NCBI GenBank assembly: GCA_004299305.1
Contig: SCPZ01000110.1
Span: 1 to 33,605 of the forward strand
DNA from: Methylobacter sp.
GTDB lineage: Bacteria > Pseudomonadota > Gammaproteobacteria > Methylococcales > Methylomonadaceae
DNA length: 33,605 nucleotides
Direction: 5' to 3'
This document shows positions 24,325 to 33,218 of the stretch, in pieces. The stretch's first letter is position 1; every line of letters begins with the position of its first letter. The notes under the pieces are model-generated. The model made no database searches. It had not been told where the DNA came from and saw only the letters and a list, made by a program, of their open reading frames with translations. Position numbers and translations under genes: made by a program.

Positions 24325-25875
24325 TCAATCCTCAACGCATAACCACTTTGCAGATAAAAATATCAGTCCCATCAGTGCGTATGCAATCGACCATTCCCAA
24401 GCCGGGGTTAAGGACAAGGCGGTATCGCTAACCGTCCAGCGATAAGAATGGATCAAGCCGCAGGCCGATAATAAACTTGCCGAACCGCTCCATAATGCGG
24501 CCTTGATAAAATGACGCTCGATAATAGCGACCGTTAACGCGGCCAAGATCATTGCAGTAAAAATAAACCCCTGTTCCAGCGCAAACGCCCCGTGAATCCA
24601 GATGTCCGACTGTTGAAAACGCATCAGCATAGCCTCTGAAAACGCGGGCATTGGTGCTGTACCGTAGTCGGCGGCACGCACACCGCTTTTTGCCATAAAA
24701 GCGCCCCACGCGGCAATGCCGGGCAGCAGCCCCATTACAACCGCCGGGGCATGGCTTTTGGGTGTTTCCTGGAAAGCCTGCGCGGCAATCACAATGCCTA
24801 TCCATAATACAATCGCCATACCCGCATCGATAGGAATCGCCCAGGCAATATACGACAAGCTGCCGGTTAAACAAATCAAGGTGATAAACGCACCGTTTAA
24901 AATCGAATAACCGGCGCGAGCGCCCATCGCCTTCCAGCCCGGATGGCCGATATAAATCGTGGTCGGAAAACAGGAACCGAACAGACTGGCCGCTAAGGTC
25001 CCTATACCGTTAACCGCTAACGAAGGTTGGGTTGGATAGCTGTCCCCGGCAGCTTCGGCCGATTCGATATTTTGCAAGGAGCCGATCAGGTTAAACAGCC
25101 CCATCGGAATAATGACCGATAGATAGGTTAAATTGTTTTCCGAGGTCAGCACCTCGAATAAATCGCCGATTACCGGTACCGGCAAATATAAATCCAGCTC
25201 ATTAGTCGGCATCGGGCCAACCGGCGCCAAGCCCATTAGCCAGGATAACAAAGCGCCCAATGCCACGGCCACCAGCCCGCCCGGAATATTGCCGCGAAAC
25301 CGGAGTTTGCCGAAATAGACCAACAAAATCACGCCCAGCGTCACCAAGCCGACCACCGGGTGTGCATAGGTGCGAAACAAAAAACCCAAGGAAATAAACG
25401 TTAAGGCGATGCCCGATAAAGTGGATAACAAGGCCGCGCGCGGCGTCGCCTTTCGTAACCGTTCCACGACAAACGCACCGCCCAATTCAATCAAGCCGGA
25501 ACCGAAACAGGCTAACAAACCCGCCTGCCAAGCGATCTGCTCAGGATTTGCAGCGCCATTGGCTTCGGCCAGCAACTTTGCAGGCAGCATCACCAGGAAA
25601 ATATAGGCAAATAAAGAAACCGTATTAATGCCGTAAGGCAAGGCGCAAATATCATCGCGCCCGGAAGCTTCCGCCAGTTTTTTAGCTTGATAAGCGTAAT
25701 ACAAGTTACCGACCAGCAATGAAACCGCAGCGCCGGGCAGAATATGTTGGTAAACCAAGTCATCCGAAAACCCCAAAACCTGCCGGCATAAGCCTACGAT
25801 AACCAACAATTGCACAAGATTATCCAGGGCCAGGCCAAAAAAGCCGTCAACATCGGCGCGCACAAACCATTTCAT
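24325..25875 (-). CDS. NCS2-like (xanthine/uracil/AzgA-type) permease, substrate unknown
   Basis: Inner-membrane transporter of 516 residues with about 12-14 hydrophobic segments. The start (MKWFVRADVDGFFGLALDNLVQLLVI) has the glycine/leucine-rich first helix, and LVGNLYYAYQAKKLAEASGRDDICALPYGINTVSLFAYIF resembles the conserved early part of nucleobase/AzgA-like permeases, including the ALPYGINT motif. A later helix with SYPTQPSLAVNGIGTLAASLFGSCFPTTIYIGHPGWKAMGARAGYS matches the second conserved repeat seen in AzgA-type proteins. Substrate cannot be assigned. It lies downstream of the hsd operon on the same strand and convergent to the hcp reductase gene. Confidence 0.78.
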   Translation of the reverse strand: MKWFVRADVDGFFGLALDNLVQLLVIVGLCRQVLGFSDDLVYQHILPGAAVSLLVGNLYYAYQAKKLAEASGRDDICALPYGINTVSLFAYIFLVMLPAKLLAEANGAANPEQIAWQAGLLACFGSGLIELGGAFVVERLRKATPRAALLSTLSGIALTFISLGFLFRTYAHPVVGLVTLGVILLVYFGKLRFRGNIPGGLVAVALGALLSWLMGLAPVGPMPTNELDLYLPVPVIGDLFEVLTSENNLTYLSVIIPMGLFNLIGSLQNIESAEAAGDSYPTQPSLAVNGIGTLAASLFGSCFPTTIYIGHPGWKAMGARAGYSILNGAFITLICLTGSLSYIAWAIPIDAGMAIVLWIGIVIAAQAFQETPKSHAPAVVMGLLPGIAAWGAFMAKSGVRAADYGTAPMPAFSEAMLMRFQQSDIWIHGAFALEQGFIFTAMILAALTVAIIERHFIKAALWSGSASLLSACGLIHSYRWTVSDTALSLTPAWEWSIAYALMGLIFLSAKWLCVED

Positions 25876-26017
25876 GGCGAAATCCTAATCAAAAATAATA
25901 AAGCGGAAATTAAACGCTTCCCTCGGCATTAAGGGGATGTCAAAAAAAGCGTAGATTATGTTGCCTTCCTGAACGTAACGCTTGCCATTCACGGCAATCA
26001 TTTTTATATGGAAATCA

Positions 26018-27955
26018 CTACTCCGCCAACAACCCCCGCAAATTGTTCATAGCCGTAGCAGCTATCTGACCTTGCAGATTGATATTGTCGATAATCTCCA
26101 ACACGGTACGGGTATCGACAATCGCCTTCACGTTGGGATTAACCGCTTTCAGGTCATAAACCGCCGCGTCAATGTCCGCAGCCTTGGTTTGCGCCTCACG
26201 GACGGCTTTTTCCTTGGCTTTGATCGCCTCTTCGATAGCCGATATTTTACCCTTGTCGGCTTTATCCTTTTTCAACGCTTTCAAATCTTCTTTCAGAGGC
26301 AGCAATGCTTCGGTGAGATTTTTAACCTCTTCCAAAAACGGCTGCATGTCCGCCTGAGCCTTTGCACGTCGCGCGGTAAAATCTACCGTCCAGGAAAAAT
26401 CACTGTCCGCTTCAGGCGTTCCGTGTTTGCCGAGCAACCTTGCTATTGAAGGAAAGGGTTTGCCCTGATTACCCTCCTGTTCCAGCCAGTCAGCGACTAA
26501 TGGCCTCGGCAAATCGGCATCATCTAAAACGCCGCCTTGCTTATCAAAACCAAAATACGCCAAGGTCGTCGGCGTTTTCTTGCCGACTTTAATTTGCGAC
26601 AAATCGTAATACCAGATACGTTCGGTTTTTTTGCCCCTGGTAAAAAACAGCAGATTGGTTTTAACACCGGCCCCCGCCGTTGAAAACACACCGCCGGGCA
26701 AACTGATGATGCACCACAAATCGCATTCATCAACCAGCTTGCGCTTGGTTTCTACAAAAGCGCTTTCATTGGTTCGAAACAACAAGCCTTCATCCAGCAC
26801 AATGCCGCAACGTCCGCCTGCTTTGCCATCCATCGGCATTTTCAGGTCGGCTAAAATATGTTGCAGGAATAAAACCTGGGTCGAACCGGTCTCAAAACTG
26901 TAATTTTTTTGCGCATCCGTGCCTTCCTTGCCGCCGAACGGCGGATTGGTCAGAATCACATCGAACGTGGCCGGGGCTTGCTCAAACAATCCGGCATAAG
27001 TAGGCCGGTTGGTCAGCGTATTGCCGTGCCATAAATTCGGCTGGTCTATGCCGTGCAAAATCAAATTGGCTAAAGCGATAGGAAAAACCAGGTTCTCTTT
27101 TTCCCTGCCGAAAAAGGTATCGTGTTTCAATACATCCAACATCGTCGCGGCAGGCGCATTGCCCAAATTGCGGCTGATATGTTCGAACGCGACCGCCAAA
27201 AAGCCGCCGGTACCGCAACAAGGATCGTAAACCGTTTCCCCGGCCTGCGGATCGAGAATATGCACCATGCCTCGAATCACTTCGCGCGGTGTAAAGAACT
27301 GGCCGCCATCGGAGTTTTTCTCGCCCATTTTCAACAGCAAATCTTCATAGACTTGCGACAAGGTAAAAAAGTGGGTGTCGTCGATATGGTCGATATGGAT
27401 TTCATGCACCTTGTCGAGAATATCGCGCAGATTGGTTTCGCTATCGACCCGCACTTTTTCCACCGCCGTCATAATCCGGCCGATCACCCGCTGTTTGCGG
27501 CTGGCATTGCTATTGGGCAACTGGCTGATAGGATCGACATCCAGACTGTGCAAATGCGGCAGCAGTTCGTTGTTGATAAACTCAAACAGCTTGCCGTCGC
27601 CCGCTGCGTACAGTTCCTTACGCTTCCAGCCGATAGCTTGTTCTCCCGTCTCTTCTTGATCGGCAAACGGCGCAGCCCAATCCTGCCAACGGTACGGTGC
27701 AGTCAAGGCGGGTGCATAATCGTTACCCAAAGCTTCGGCTTGTTCCCGCGCCTTTTGTTCTTGCGCATCCAGAATGCGCAAAAACAGAATCCAGGTTAAT
27801 TCCGGCACATACTGCAAGGCGCTGGCGCAATTGGAGCGGCGCATCACGTCGCAAATGGCTTTGACAAATGAGGATAACGATTGCGTGGAAGCGATGGACT
27901 TGGGCGGTTTGCCTTTTTTCGTTGATTTTAGTGTGTTGATTGGTTTGTTGTTCAT
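26018..27955 (-). CDS. hsdM: Type I restriction-modification methyltransferase subunit
   Basis: N6-adenine methyltransferase subunit that works with HsdS in modification and with HsdR in restriction. The 645-residue protein has an N-terminal helical HsdM domain (residues ~28-190), then GGQFFTPREVIRGMVHIL, SAM motif I DPCCGTGGFL (244-253) and catalytic motif IV NPPF (337-340). The C-terminal part has a Lys-rich coiled coil (about 545-605, LKEDLKALKKDKADKGKISAIEEAIKAKEKAV) for subunit contact. In the transcription order it is last, separated from hsdS by 720 bases holding a RAYT gene, REPs and a gene remnant, so its coexpression with hsdS/hsdR may be changed. The ribosome site is weak. Confidence 0.96.
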   Translation of the reverse strand: MNNKPINTLKSTKKGKPPKSIASTQSLSSFVKAICDVMRRSNCASALQYVPELTWILFLRILDAQEQKAREQAEALGNDYAPALTAPYRWQDWAAPFADQEETGEQAIGWKRKELYAAGDGKLFEFINNELLPHLHSLDVDPISQLPNSNASRKQRVIGRIMTAVEKVRVDSETNLRDILDKVHEIHIDHIDDTHFFTLSQVYEDLLLKMGEKNSDGGQFFTPREVIRGMVHILDPQAGETVYDPCCGTGGFLAVAFEHISRNLGNAPAATMLDVLKHDTFFGREKENLVFPIALANLILHGIDQPNLWHGNTLTNRPTYAGLFEQAPATFDVILTNPPFGGKEGTDAQKNYSFETGSTQVLFLQHILADLKMPMDGKAGGRCGIVLDEGLLFRTNESAFVETKRKLVDECDLWCIISLPGGVFSTAGAGVKTNLLFFTRGKKTERIWYYDLSQIKVGKKTPTTLAYFGFDKQGGVLDDADLPRPLVADWLEQEGNQGKPFPSIARLLGKHGTPEADSDFSWTVDFTARRAKAQADMQPFLEEVKNLTEALLPLKEDLKALKKDKADKGKISAIEEAIKAKEKAVREAQTKAADIDAAVYDLKAVNPNVKAIVDTRTVLEIIDNINLQGQIAATAMNNLRGLLAE

Positions 27956-27970
27956 ATTTCATTACATTTT

Positions 27971-27993
27971 GTAGGAGCGGGCCATGCCCGCGA
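27971..27993. repeat. Single REP sequence upstream of hsdM
   Basis: GTAGGAGCGGGCCATGCCCGCG: hairpin GCGGGC-CAT-GCCCGC preceded by GTAGGA. It matches the units forming the REPIN pairs at 28584-28651 and 29243-29310. Confidence 0.85.
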
Positions 27994-27994
27994 A

Positions 27995-28115
27995 AAACTT
28001 TCTTGCCACCTCAGATAACCTGAAGCCGGGGAGTTAATATCTTGCGCCTGAACCGACTTCAACCATTACGAGGACATCCTCGAAATGGTCTTCAACCACC
28101 TGATTACTGTTGCAG
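27995..28115 (-). pseudogene. dinD: Decayed fragment resembling DNA-damage-inducible protein D
   Basis: On the minus strand a frame reads CNSNQVVEDHFEDVLVMVEVGSGARY, then an in-frame TAA (28034-28036), then LPGFRLSEVA. As I recall E. coli DinD, this resembles its conserved stretch with VEDHFIDVNKMVEIGSGA followed by the HLSRYA region. Only this short piece survives, squeezed between the RAYT gene and a REP. DinD-like genes are known passengers in type I restriction operons. Function is surely lost. The match is from memory and needs a search. Confidence 0.6.
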
Positions 28116-28122
28116 CGAACAA

Positions 28123-28638
28123 TCAAACCCAAATCGCATTCCAAAACGGATAATCCCCTACCCGTTGAACCAACCCTGCCCGCAAAGGATTGGCAATAAT
28201 GTATCGGGCAATATTGAGTAAATCCTCCTCGGCGCGTAAAGCGTGATCGTGATACCCCGGTTCCCATAGCGTCCCGCTACGTTCAAGAATACGATTCGCC
28301 AATCTTGAACTGGACGATTTCAGCCGATTGACAACAATGCTCAAGTTATCTTGATTGCCCAAACCAACAAGCCAGTGTGCATGATCCGGCATCAGAACCC
28401 AAGCGAGCATTCGGGCATCACCAAGAATTTCGTTGTTTTCAAAGCACCGGGCAGCCGCACAACCAGCGTTAAATTCACCAAAAAAACGTTGCCGGTTAAG
28501 CGTTGTAGCGGTTATCAGATAAACGTGGTTGGGTAAAGACACGCGTCCCTTGCGCAAAGCCTGATGTCCGGGGCGATTTTTTTGTAGGAGCGGGCCGTGC
28601 CCGCGAATGAGTAACGACATAATTCTAATCGCGGGCAC
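28123..28638 (-). CDS. REP-associated tyrosine transposase (RAYT, Y1 HUH family)
   Basis: Single-strand DNA transposase that acts on REP hairpins. The 171-residue reading has the HUH motif MPDHAHWL (His86, His88) and the catalytic tyrosine in IARYIIANPLRAGLV (Tyr146), plus FFGEF and GTLWEPGYHDHALR typical of the family. REPs of one family flank it on both sides, as expected for a RAYT and its own repeats. The first ~30 residues are encoded by the neighbouring REPIN and are probably not translated; a GTG at VSLPNHVYL or a TTG slightly upstream may be the true start. It is inserted between hsdS and hsdM in the same orientation. It looks intact. Confidence 0.92.
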   Translation of the reverse strand: MPAIRIMSLLIRGHGPLLQKNRPGHQALRKGRVSLPNHVYLITATTLNRQRFFGEFNAGCAAARCFENNEILGDARMLAWVLMPDHAHWLVGLGNQDNLSIVVNRLKSSSSRLANRILERSGTLWEPGYHDHALRAEEDLLNIARYIIANPLRAGLVQRVGDYPFWNAIWV

Positions 28639-28651
28639 GGCCCGCTCCTAC
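28584..28651. repeat. REPIN (inverted REP pair) at the 5' end of the RAYT gene
   Basis: GTAGGAGCGGGCC at 28584 and GGCCCGCTCCTAC ending at 28651 are perfect inverted units, each with its own GCGGGC/GCCCGC hairpin, and spaced by GAATGAGTAACGACATAATT-type DNA. Length 68 bp. Confidence 0.9.
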
Positions 28652-28677
28652 AACGAATTTATTGACACATCGCATTC

Positions 28678-29940
28678 TTATTTCTGCTCAAAGGCTTGGG
28701 CAAGCAAGCGTTCAGGGATTTTATTAAGATCATTCAACTGTTTTTGAATCGCATATTTAACCGGCTTTAACGTGGTCAAAGCTTTAGATGCCCGAAGCTG
28801 TGCTTGATAAGACGGCAGCAGAATCGAACCTTCCGCCAGTCGATTGAACAGCATCCGTTCCCGCACCGCGCCGCGCGCCAATGAATTGATGCATTGCTCG
28901 CCATAAGGCGACCTGAGCCAATAATAAAACCAGCGCGAATCGACCAGTCCGGCTTTACCTTGCAAAGCGACATAATCCGGGCTGGTGATGCCGGGTTCAT
29001 CGTCGTCATCGACAAAGGCAATCGAGCCGATCAGAATACGCATCGGGTTATAAAAAACCGTGCCGCAAAATACCGGCTTGTAGCGTTGCGGCTGTTTTCC
29101 CGGCGGTTCTTTGGCGGGAGCCAAACCGCCGCGGGTTGCGCCCAATACCGGATAGTCCGCCCAGATTTCGCCTATGCCATTTTTGATTTCATCCAACACC
29201 TCACCCAAACGGGTTTCAATGACCGGTGATTGTCCATTTTCGGTAGGAGCGGGCCGCGCCCGCGAACGAGCAACGACCTGACTCAAATCGCGGGCACGGC
29301 CCGCTCCTACGGTTTTGGCGGATGCCGGACCGTCATGAGTTTTGGCGCTTGGCGATTGTTCGATGCTTTCGCGGATGTAGGCATTCGCAAGGTTAACGAT
29401 TTCCTGTTGTTGTAATTCTAAGGCTTTGCGGGCGGTTTCTACTTCGGCGAATTGGGATTTGAGTTTTGCGGCGATTTTGCGTTGTTGATTTAATGGTAGC
29501 CAAGGAATTGACTGAATAAATATCTGCTTATCCGTAATGGCAGGATATAACGCGCCTTGAACAAGAGCAGCCAATGAATCAACAAACAACCTTGATTGTG
29601 TAAAATAAAACAAATAGTCTGGATCTAATTCTGGGCCAGAACGAAGCACACAAAATCCTGTGCTACAAATCCCATCGTGCAATTCACTGGGTACAATCGC
29701 AACCGCATTCAGATTAGGTCTAGTTGTTGAAACAATGACATCATTTTGGCATACCACTTGGCGAGCACGAACAGAAGCAGATTTACCATTTATTCTCTGA
29801 GGGGAAGTAATTTGTTTAGTTATATTATCAACAGCAGAAATATCAATGTACCAAAACTCCTTGTCAGGCTGAGCTTTTGGATTGATAAATATAATATTTC
29901 GTTCACACAAATCATTTAACGGGCGCAAAACAAATTTCAT
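28678..29940 (-). CDS. hsdS: Type I restriction-modification specificity subunit with in-frame REPIN
   Basis: Sequence-recognition subunit of the type I enzyme. The 420-residue protein has the expected two half-repeats: target-recognition domain 1 (about 1-155) with helix NQQRKIAAKLKSQFAEVETARKALELQQQEIVNLANAYI (151-189), and domain 2 (about 240-380) with the final helix ALTTLKPVKYAIQKQLNDLNKIPERLLAQAF. Between them, residues ~211-233 (GAGRARDLSQVVARSRARPA) are encoded by a complete 68-bp REPIN, and the surrounding SPSAKT...ASAKT repeats are also low complexity. The frame is unbroken. Linker length in HsdS can change the spacing of the recognised half-sites, so specificity may be altered. It overlaps hsdR by four bases. 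Confidence 0.93.
   Translation of the reverse strand: MKFVLRPLNDLCERNIIFINPKAQPDKEFWYIDISAVDNITKQITSPQRINGKSASVRARQVVCQNDVIVSTTRPNLNAVAIVPSELHDGICSTGFCVLRSGPELDPDYLFYFTQSRLFVDSLAALVQGALYPAITDKQIFIQSIPWLPLNQQRKIAAKLKSQFAEVETARKALELQQQEIVNLANAYIRESIEQSPSAKTHDGPASAKTVGAGRARDLSQVVARSRARPAPTENGQSPVIETRLGEVLDEIKNGIGEIWADYPVLGATRGGLAPAKEPPGKQPQRYKPVFCGTVFYNPMRILIGSIAFVDDDDEPGITSPDYVALQGKAGLVDSRWFYYWLRSPYGEQCINSLARGAVRERMLFNRLAEGSILLPSYQAQLRASKALTTLKPVKYAIQKQLNDLNKIPERLLAQAFEQK
29243..29310. repeat. REPIN inside the hsdS coding sequence
   Basis: GTAGGAGCGGGCC (29243-29255) and GGCCCGCTCCTAC (29298-29310) are perfect inverted ends. The 68-bp unit matches the one at 28584-28651, including the spacer (GAACGAGCAACGACCTGACT against GAATGAGTAACGACATAATT). 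Confidence 0.92.
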
Positions 29941-32345
29941 ACCCCAAACAACCTCTGTTTAGCCTCAAGAATCACCGCCGCCGGTTTCCCCCATTTTTTC
30001 AAAGCCTCCAAACCGCCCGCCCGACTAATCTCCGGCACTTGCCAAAGCGAATCCGATTCCAGCGCCTCGGTGCCCCCCAAACCAAACTGATGGCCGAAAC
30101 CTTTCAGCACAACCGCGGTATCGCTCGGCATGTCTTCGAACCAGGGTAGATTCCGGTCGAGATAACCTTGGCCGCGTTCTTGCCGTTTTAAAGCTTGGGC
30201 GCGATAACCGTGGTGAGCGAACATGTCGTAATAATCAAAATCCTGCATGTCTTCCAGTTCCCTTAATACTTCCGGCGAGTAGTTTTCGCCGACCAAGTGA
30301 TCGATTAGTTCGCGGCGTTTTTTGTTTTCTATCCACAGTTGCCGAAAATCCTGCAAGTTGCCCGCCTCGCTGAGCACCCGTTGCAGCATTTCCTGGCGGT
30401 ATTCCTCTATCGGGATTTTTACATCCCGGCCTTCGCGGCGGCTCAGGATAAAGCGGCCTTCCGAATTGACGGTGACGGTTTGCCCGCCAATTTGAATGAC
30501 CGGCGGTTCGTCTCCTCCTTTGCCATCATCTCCGCCATCTTCGCCTCCACCGCCGCCGATTTTCTTTTTTCCTGAACTGTGCGCGCTAATAAAATCGGTG
30601 CCGAACAAGTCGGTTACGCCGGTGTAATCGTACAGCCAGAATTTGTATTTTTGCGTGACTTCGTCGATACGGGTGCCGCGTCCGACCATTTGGTAAAACA
30701 GGATGCTGGATTCCAGGTAGCGGAAAAACACCACGGCATTGAGCCGTTCTATATCGACGCCGGTTGCCAGCAAGTCGACGGTACAGGCGATGAAAGCCCG
30801 TTCGCCGGAGCCGCGCATTGGCTCTATCAATTCTCTCCCGCCATTAGCGGTGCCCATGCATTTGAATGCGTAATGTTGTTTGGCGGTGCGGCCCTGTTGC
30901 TTGCACCACGCGCTGTAAAGGTTGTTCATCTGCATAGCAACCCGGTCGGCATGGATTTCGCGGGTGCAAAAAATAATCGCTTTCTGCTCGGGACCGCCGT
31001 GCTGGCAAAGCTGCTTGAACAAATCCTCGCACATGGCCGCAATGCGTTCCGGCATCAGCAGTTGGCTGTCGAAATGCCGGGACGTGTATTGGTCTTTGAT
31101 TTCTTCCTGCCTGATTTCTCTGCCGGTTTTGGCATCAATCGGGTTGGCTTTAAGCACCTCTTCGCTGGTAAAGGTTTTGCCGTCTATCGAGGCCTTGCGT
31201 TTGACGATTTCGCAAGCGGCGAGGTAGCCGTCTTCCTGGGCTTGGATCAGGTTGTATTCGTAAACCGGTTCGCCAAAGTATTTGAGGTTGTTGGCGGTGA
31301 TCAGCGCATCTTCTTTGTTTTGCGTTTTGGATTCGCGCAGTTGCCGGGGCGTGGCGGTCAAACCGATCTGCACCGCATTGGGATTGCGCAGCAACACTTC
31401 GGACCATCGGCCCCAAGCGGAACGGTGGCATTCATCGATGATAATCACGCTGAAGGCATCGGGCGGATAATGTTCACTGAGAAAGCTGGCGGTGTCGTTC
31501 TCTTCATCATCCAGCCCCAAGGTTTGGTAAGTCGCAATATGAATCCGGGCATTTTGGGCGCTGTTTTCGCCTTTGGTATTATTGGTAACGATACGGGCAT
31601 TGTCGCCGAATACCGCTTTGAGTTTGTTGTGGCCTTGAGTGCGCAATTCATCCCGGTCACAAAGAAACAAAGCGGGCTTGGGTAAACGTTGCGCCTGATG
31701 CAAGCGCCACAATAGGTTTGCGGCAATGACGGTTTTACCGGCCCCGGTAGCTAATGCCAACAACACGCGGCTGGGTTGCTGTTGCTGTTCGCAATACAGA
31801 ATTTTTTCAAAGCAGGCGCGGATCGCGGCATCCTGATAATACCGGGCTTTGGGATAGGCGGGACTGTCGGCCATGAATAACAAGGCCGATTCGGGATTGC
31901 CAAGATCAATTCCCGTATCTTTAGCATAACGGATGGTTAACTCGTCATGGCTGGGAAAATGGTCTTTTAGTGAATGCGGCCCGGCCTGCAAACCGCTGGT
32001 TTTATCGTATTCAGCGTATAAATGGCCGTTACTGGCAAACACATATTGAACGCTAAAACGGCTGCATTCGGAATAACCTTTGGCTTGCTGCATGCCTTTG
32101 AGCGGGTCTTCTCCTTCTTTTTTGGCTTCCAGTACGCCGACCGGTAACGGCTTAGGGCTGTCGCCTGCTTGTACGCAAAGCAGGTAATCGGTGCGACCGC
32201 CGCCTGCACGTCTGCGACCTTTATGGCCGATAGCCTCTACCGGCGCAGGAGTTTCCAGTTTGAGTTTGGAATGATGGTCATAGCCTTTTTCGCGAAGCAC
32301 CGGATCAATCAGGTAATAGCGGGTTTCTTGTTCGTTATAGCTCAT
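29937..32345 (-). CDS. hsdR: Type I restriction endonuclease subunit R
   Basis: DNA translocase/nuclease of the type I system. The 802-residue protein has an N-terminal PD-(D/E)xK nuclease with Asp53 in GRTDYLL and Glu73-x-Lys75 in VLEAKKEGED, a Walker A motif ATGAGKT (199-205), DECH helicase motif (304-307, IIIDECHRSAWGRW), TATPRQL and later QMVGRGTRID (motif VI). A Gly/Asp-rich hinge (IGGGGGEDGGDDGKGGD, near 596-612) precedes a C-terminal EcoEI-type domain. Length fits EcoEI-like HsdR. It is first in the operon and its stop overlaps the hsdS start. The gene is intact. Confidence 0.96.
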   Translation of the reverse strand: MSYNEQETRYYLIDPVLREKGYDHHSKLKLETPAPVEAIGHKGRRRAGGGRTDYLLCVQAGDSPKPLPVGVLEAKKEGEDPLKGMQQAKGYSECSRFSVQYVFASNGHLYAEYDKTSGLQAGPHSLKDHFPSHDELTIRYAKDTGIDLGNPESALLFMADSPAYPKARYYQDAAIRACFEKILYCEQQQQPSRVLLALATGAGKTVIAANLLWRLHQAQRLPKPALFLCDRDELRTQGHNKLKAVFGDNARIVTNNTKGENSAQNARIHIATYQTLGLDDEENDTASFLSEHYPPDAFSVIIIDECHRSAWGRWSEVLLRNPNAVQIGLTATPRQLRESKTQNKEDALITANNLKYFGEPVYEYNLIQAQEDGYLAACEIVKRKASIDGKTFTSEEVLKANPIDAKTGREIRQEEIKDQYTSRHFDSQLLMPERIAAMCEDLFKQLCQHGGPEQKAIIFCTREIHADRVAMQMNNLYSAWCKQQGRTAKQHYAFKCMGTANGGRELIEPMRGSGERAFIACTVDLLATGVDIERLNAVVFFRYLESSILFYQMVGRGTRIDEVTQKYKFWLYDYTGVTDLFGTDFISAHSSGKKKIGGGGGEDGGDDGKGGDEPPVIQIGGQTVTVNSEGRFILSRREGRDVKIPIEEYRQEMLQRVLSEAGNLQDFRQLWIENKKRRELIDHLVGENYSPEVLRELEDMQDFDYYDMFAHHGYRAQALKRQERGQGYLDRNLPWFEDMPSDTAVVLKGFGHQFGLGGTEALESDSLWQVPEISRAGGLEALKKWGKPAAVILEAKQRLFGV

Positions 32346-32426
32346 GGTATTTCCCTATTGGCGGGGTTCCTTGCGAACTGATTAACACGGGGTAGGCAGA
32401 CGACTAACCTGCCCGATACACACTAT

Positions 32427-33218
32427 TTATTCGTTTTGAATCGTTTTTTTATGCGCAAAATAAACCAACCCTGCACCGATCAAAATCATCGGCGTTGACA
32501 GTATCTGGCCCATGGTCACCCAGTCCAAAGCCAAATAGCCTAATTGCACATCCGGCATCCTGAAAAACTCGACAAAAAACCTGAAGCAGCCGTAAAAAAA
32601 CAACGCCATGCCGGTAGCGGCCATAGTCGGTCTTGGCTTGCTGGTATATACCCAGAGAATGACGAATAACACCACGCCCTCTAAAAAAGCTTCGTACAAT
32701 TGCGAAGGATGGCGGGCTAACGGACCGGCGTTTGGAAATACCATGGCCCAAGGCACATCGGTAGGCCTGCCCCATAATTCGGCATTGATGAAATTGCCGA
32801 TACGGCCCGCGCCCAAACCGATAGGCGCGAGCGGCGCGATAATATCGGTCAATTGCAACATGCTGCATTGCTGTTTTTTGGAGAATAACCACATCGCGAT
32901 AAATACGCCCAACATGCCGCCGTGAAAAGACATGCCGCCCTGCCAGATTTTAATCAGCACCAGCGGATTATTCAGGAAACCGGCAAAATTATAAAACAGG
33001 ATATAGCCTATCCTGCCGCCCAGGATGACGCCGAATGCGCCGTAAGTAACCAAGTCTTCTATCGCTTCCGGCTTGATCGGCGACCAGGGCTGTTCTGCGC
33101 GTTTTTGTCCTATGAACCAAACGGCGGCAAAACCGATCAGGTACATAAGGCCGTACCAGTGAATCTTTACCGGGCCTAAACTTAAAGCAATGGGATCAAT
33201 TTGGGGGAAGTTCAGCAT
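32427..33218 (-). CDS. lgt: Prolipoprotein diacylglyceryl transferase
   Basis: Inner-membrane enzyme that transfers diacylglyceryl from phosphatidylglycerol to the lipobox cysteine of prolipoproteins, the first step of lipoprotein maturation. The 263-residue protein has about seven membrane segments, VHWYGLMYLIGF-type first helix (IHWYGLMYLIGF), SFHGGMLGVFIAMW with the essential His, and the Lgt signature GAGRIGNFINAELWGRPTDVPWAMVFPN, followed by RHPSQLYEA. It would act on proteins such as the small lipoprotein encoded at 3354-3815. No thyA follows within the window. Confidence 0.97.
   Translation of the reverse strand: MLNFPQIDPIALSLGPVKIHWYGLMYLIGFAAVWFIGQKRAEQPWSPIKPEAIEDLVTYGAFGVILGGRIGYILFYNFAGFLNNPLVLIKIWQGGMSFHGGMLGVFIAMWLFSKKQQCSMLQLTDIIAPLAPIGLGAGRIGNFINAELWGRPTDVPWAMVFPNAGPLARHPSQLYEAFLEGVVLFVILWVYTSKPRPTMAATGMALFFYGCFRFFVEFFRMPDVQLGYLALDWVTMGQILSTPMILIGAGLVYFAHKKTIQNE

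Noticed and set aside
27122-27799. Open frame of 225 codons on the plus strand
   Set aside because: Antisense to hsdM, no motif, no ribosome site.
30579-31685. Open frame of 368 codons on the plus strand
   Set aside because: It lies wholly antisense to the well-supported hsdR and its translation has no recognisable domain; a shadow of a high-GC3 gene.
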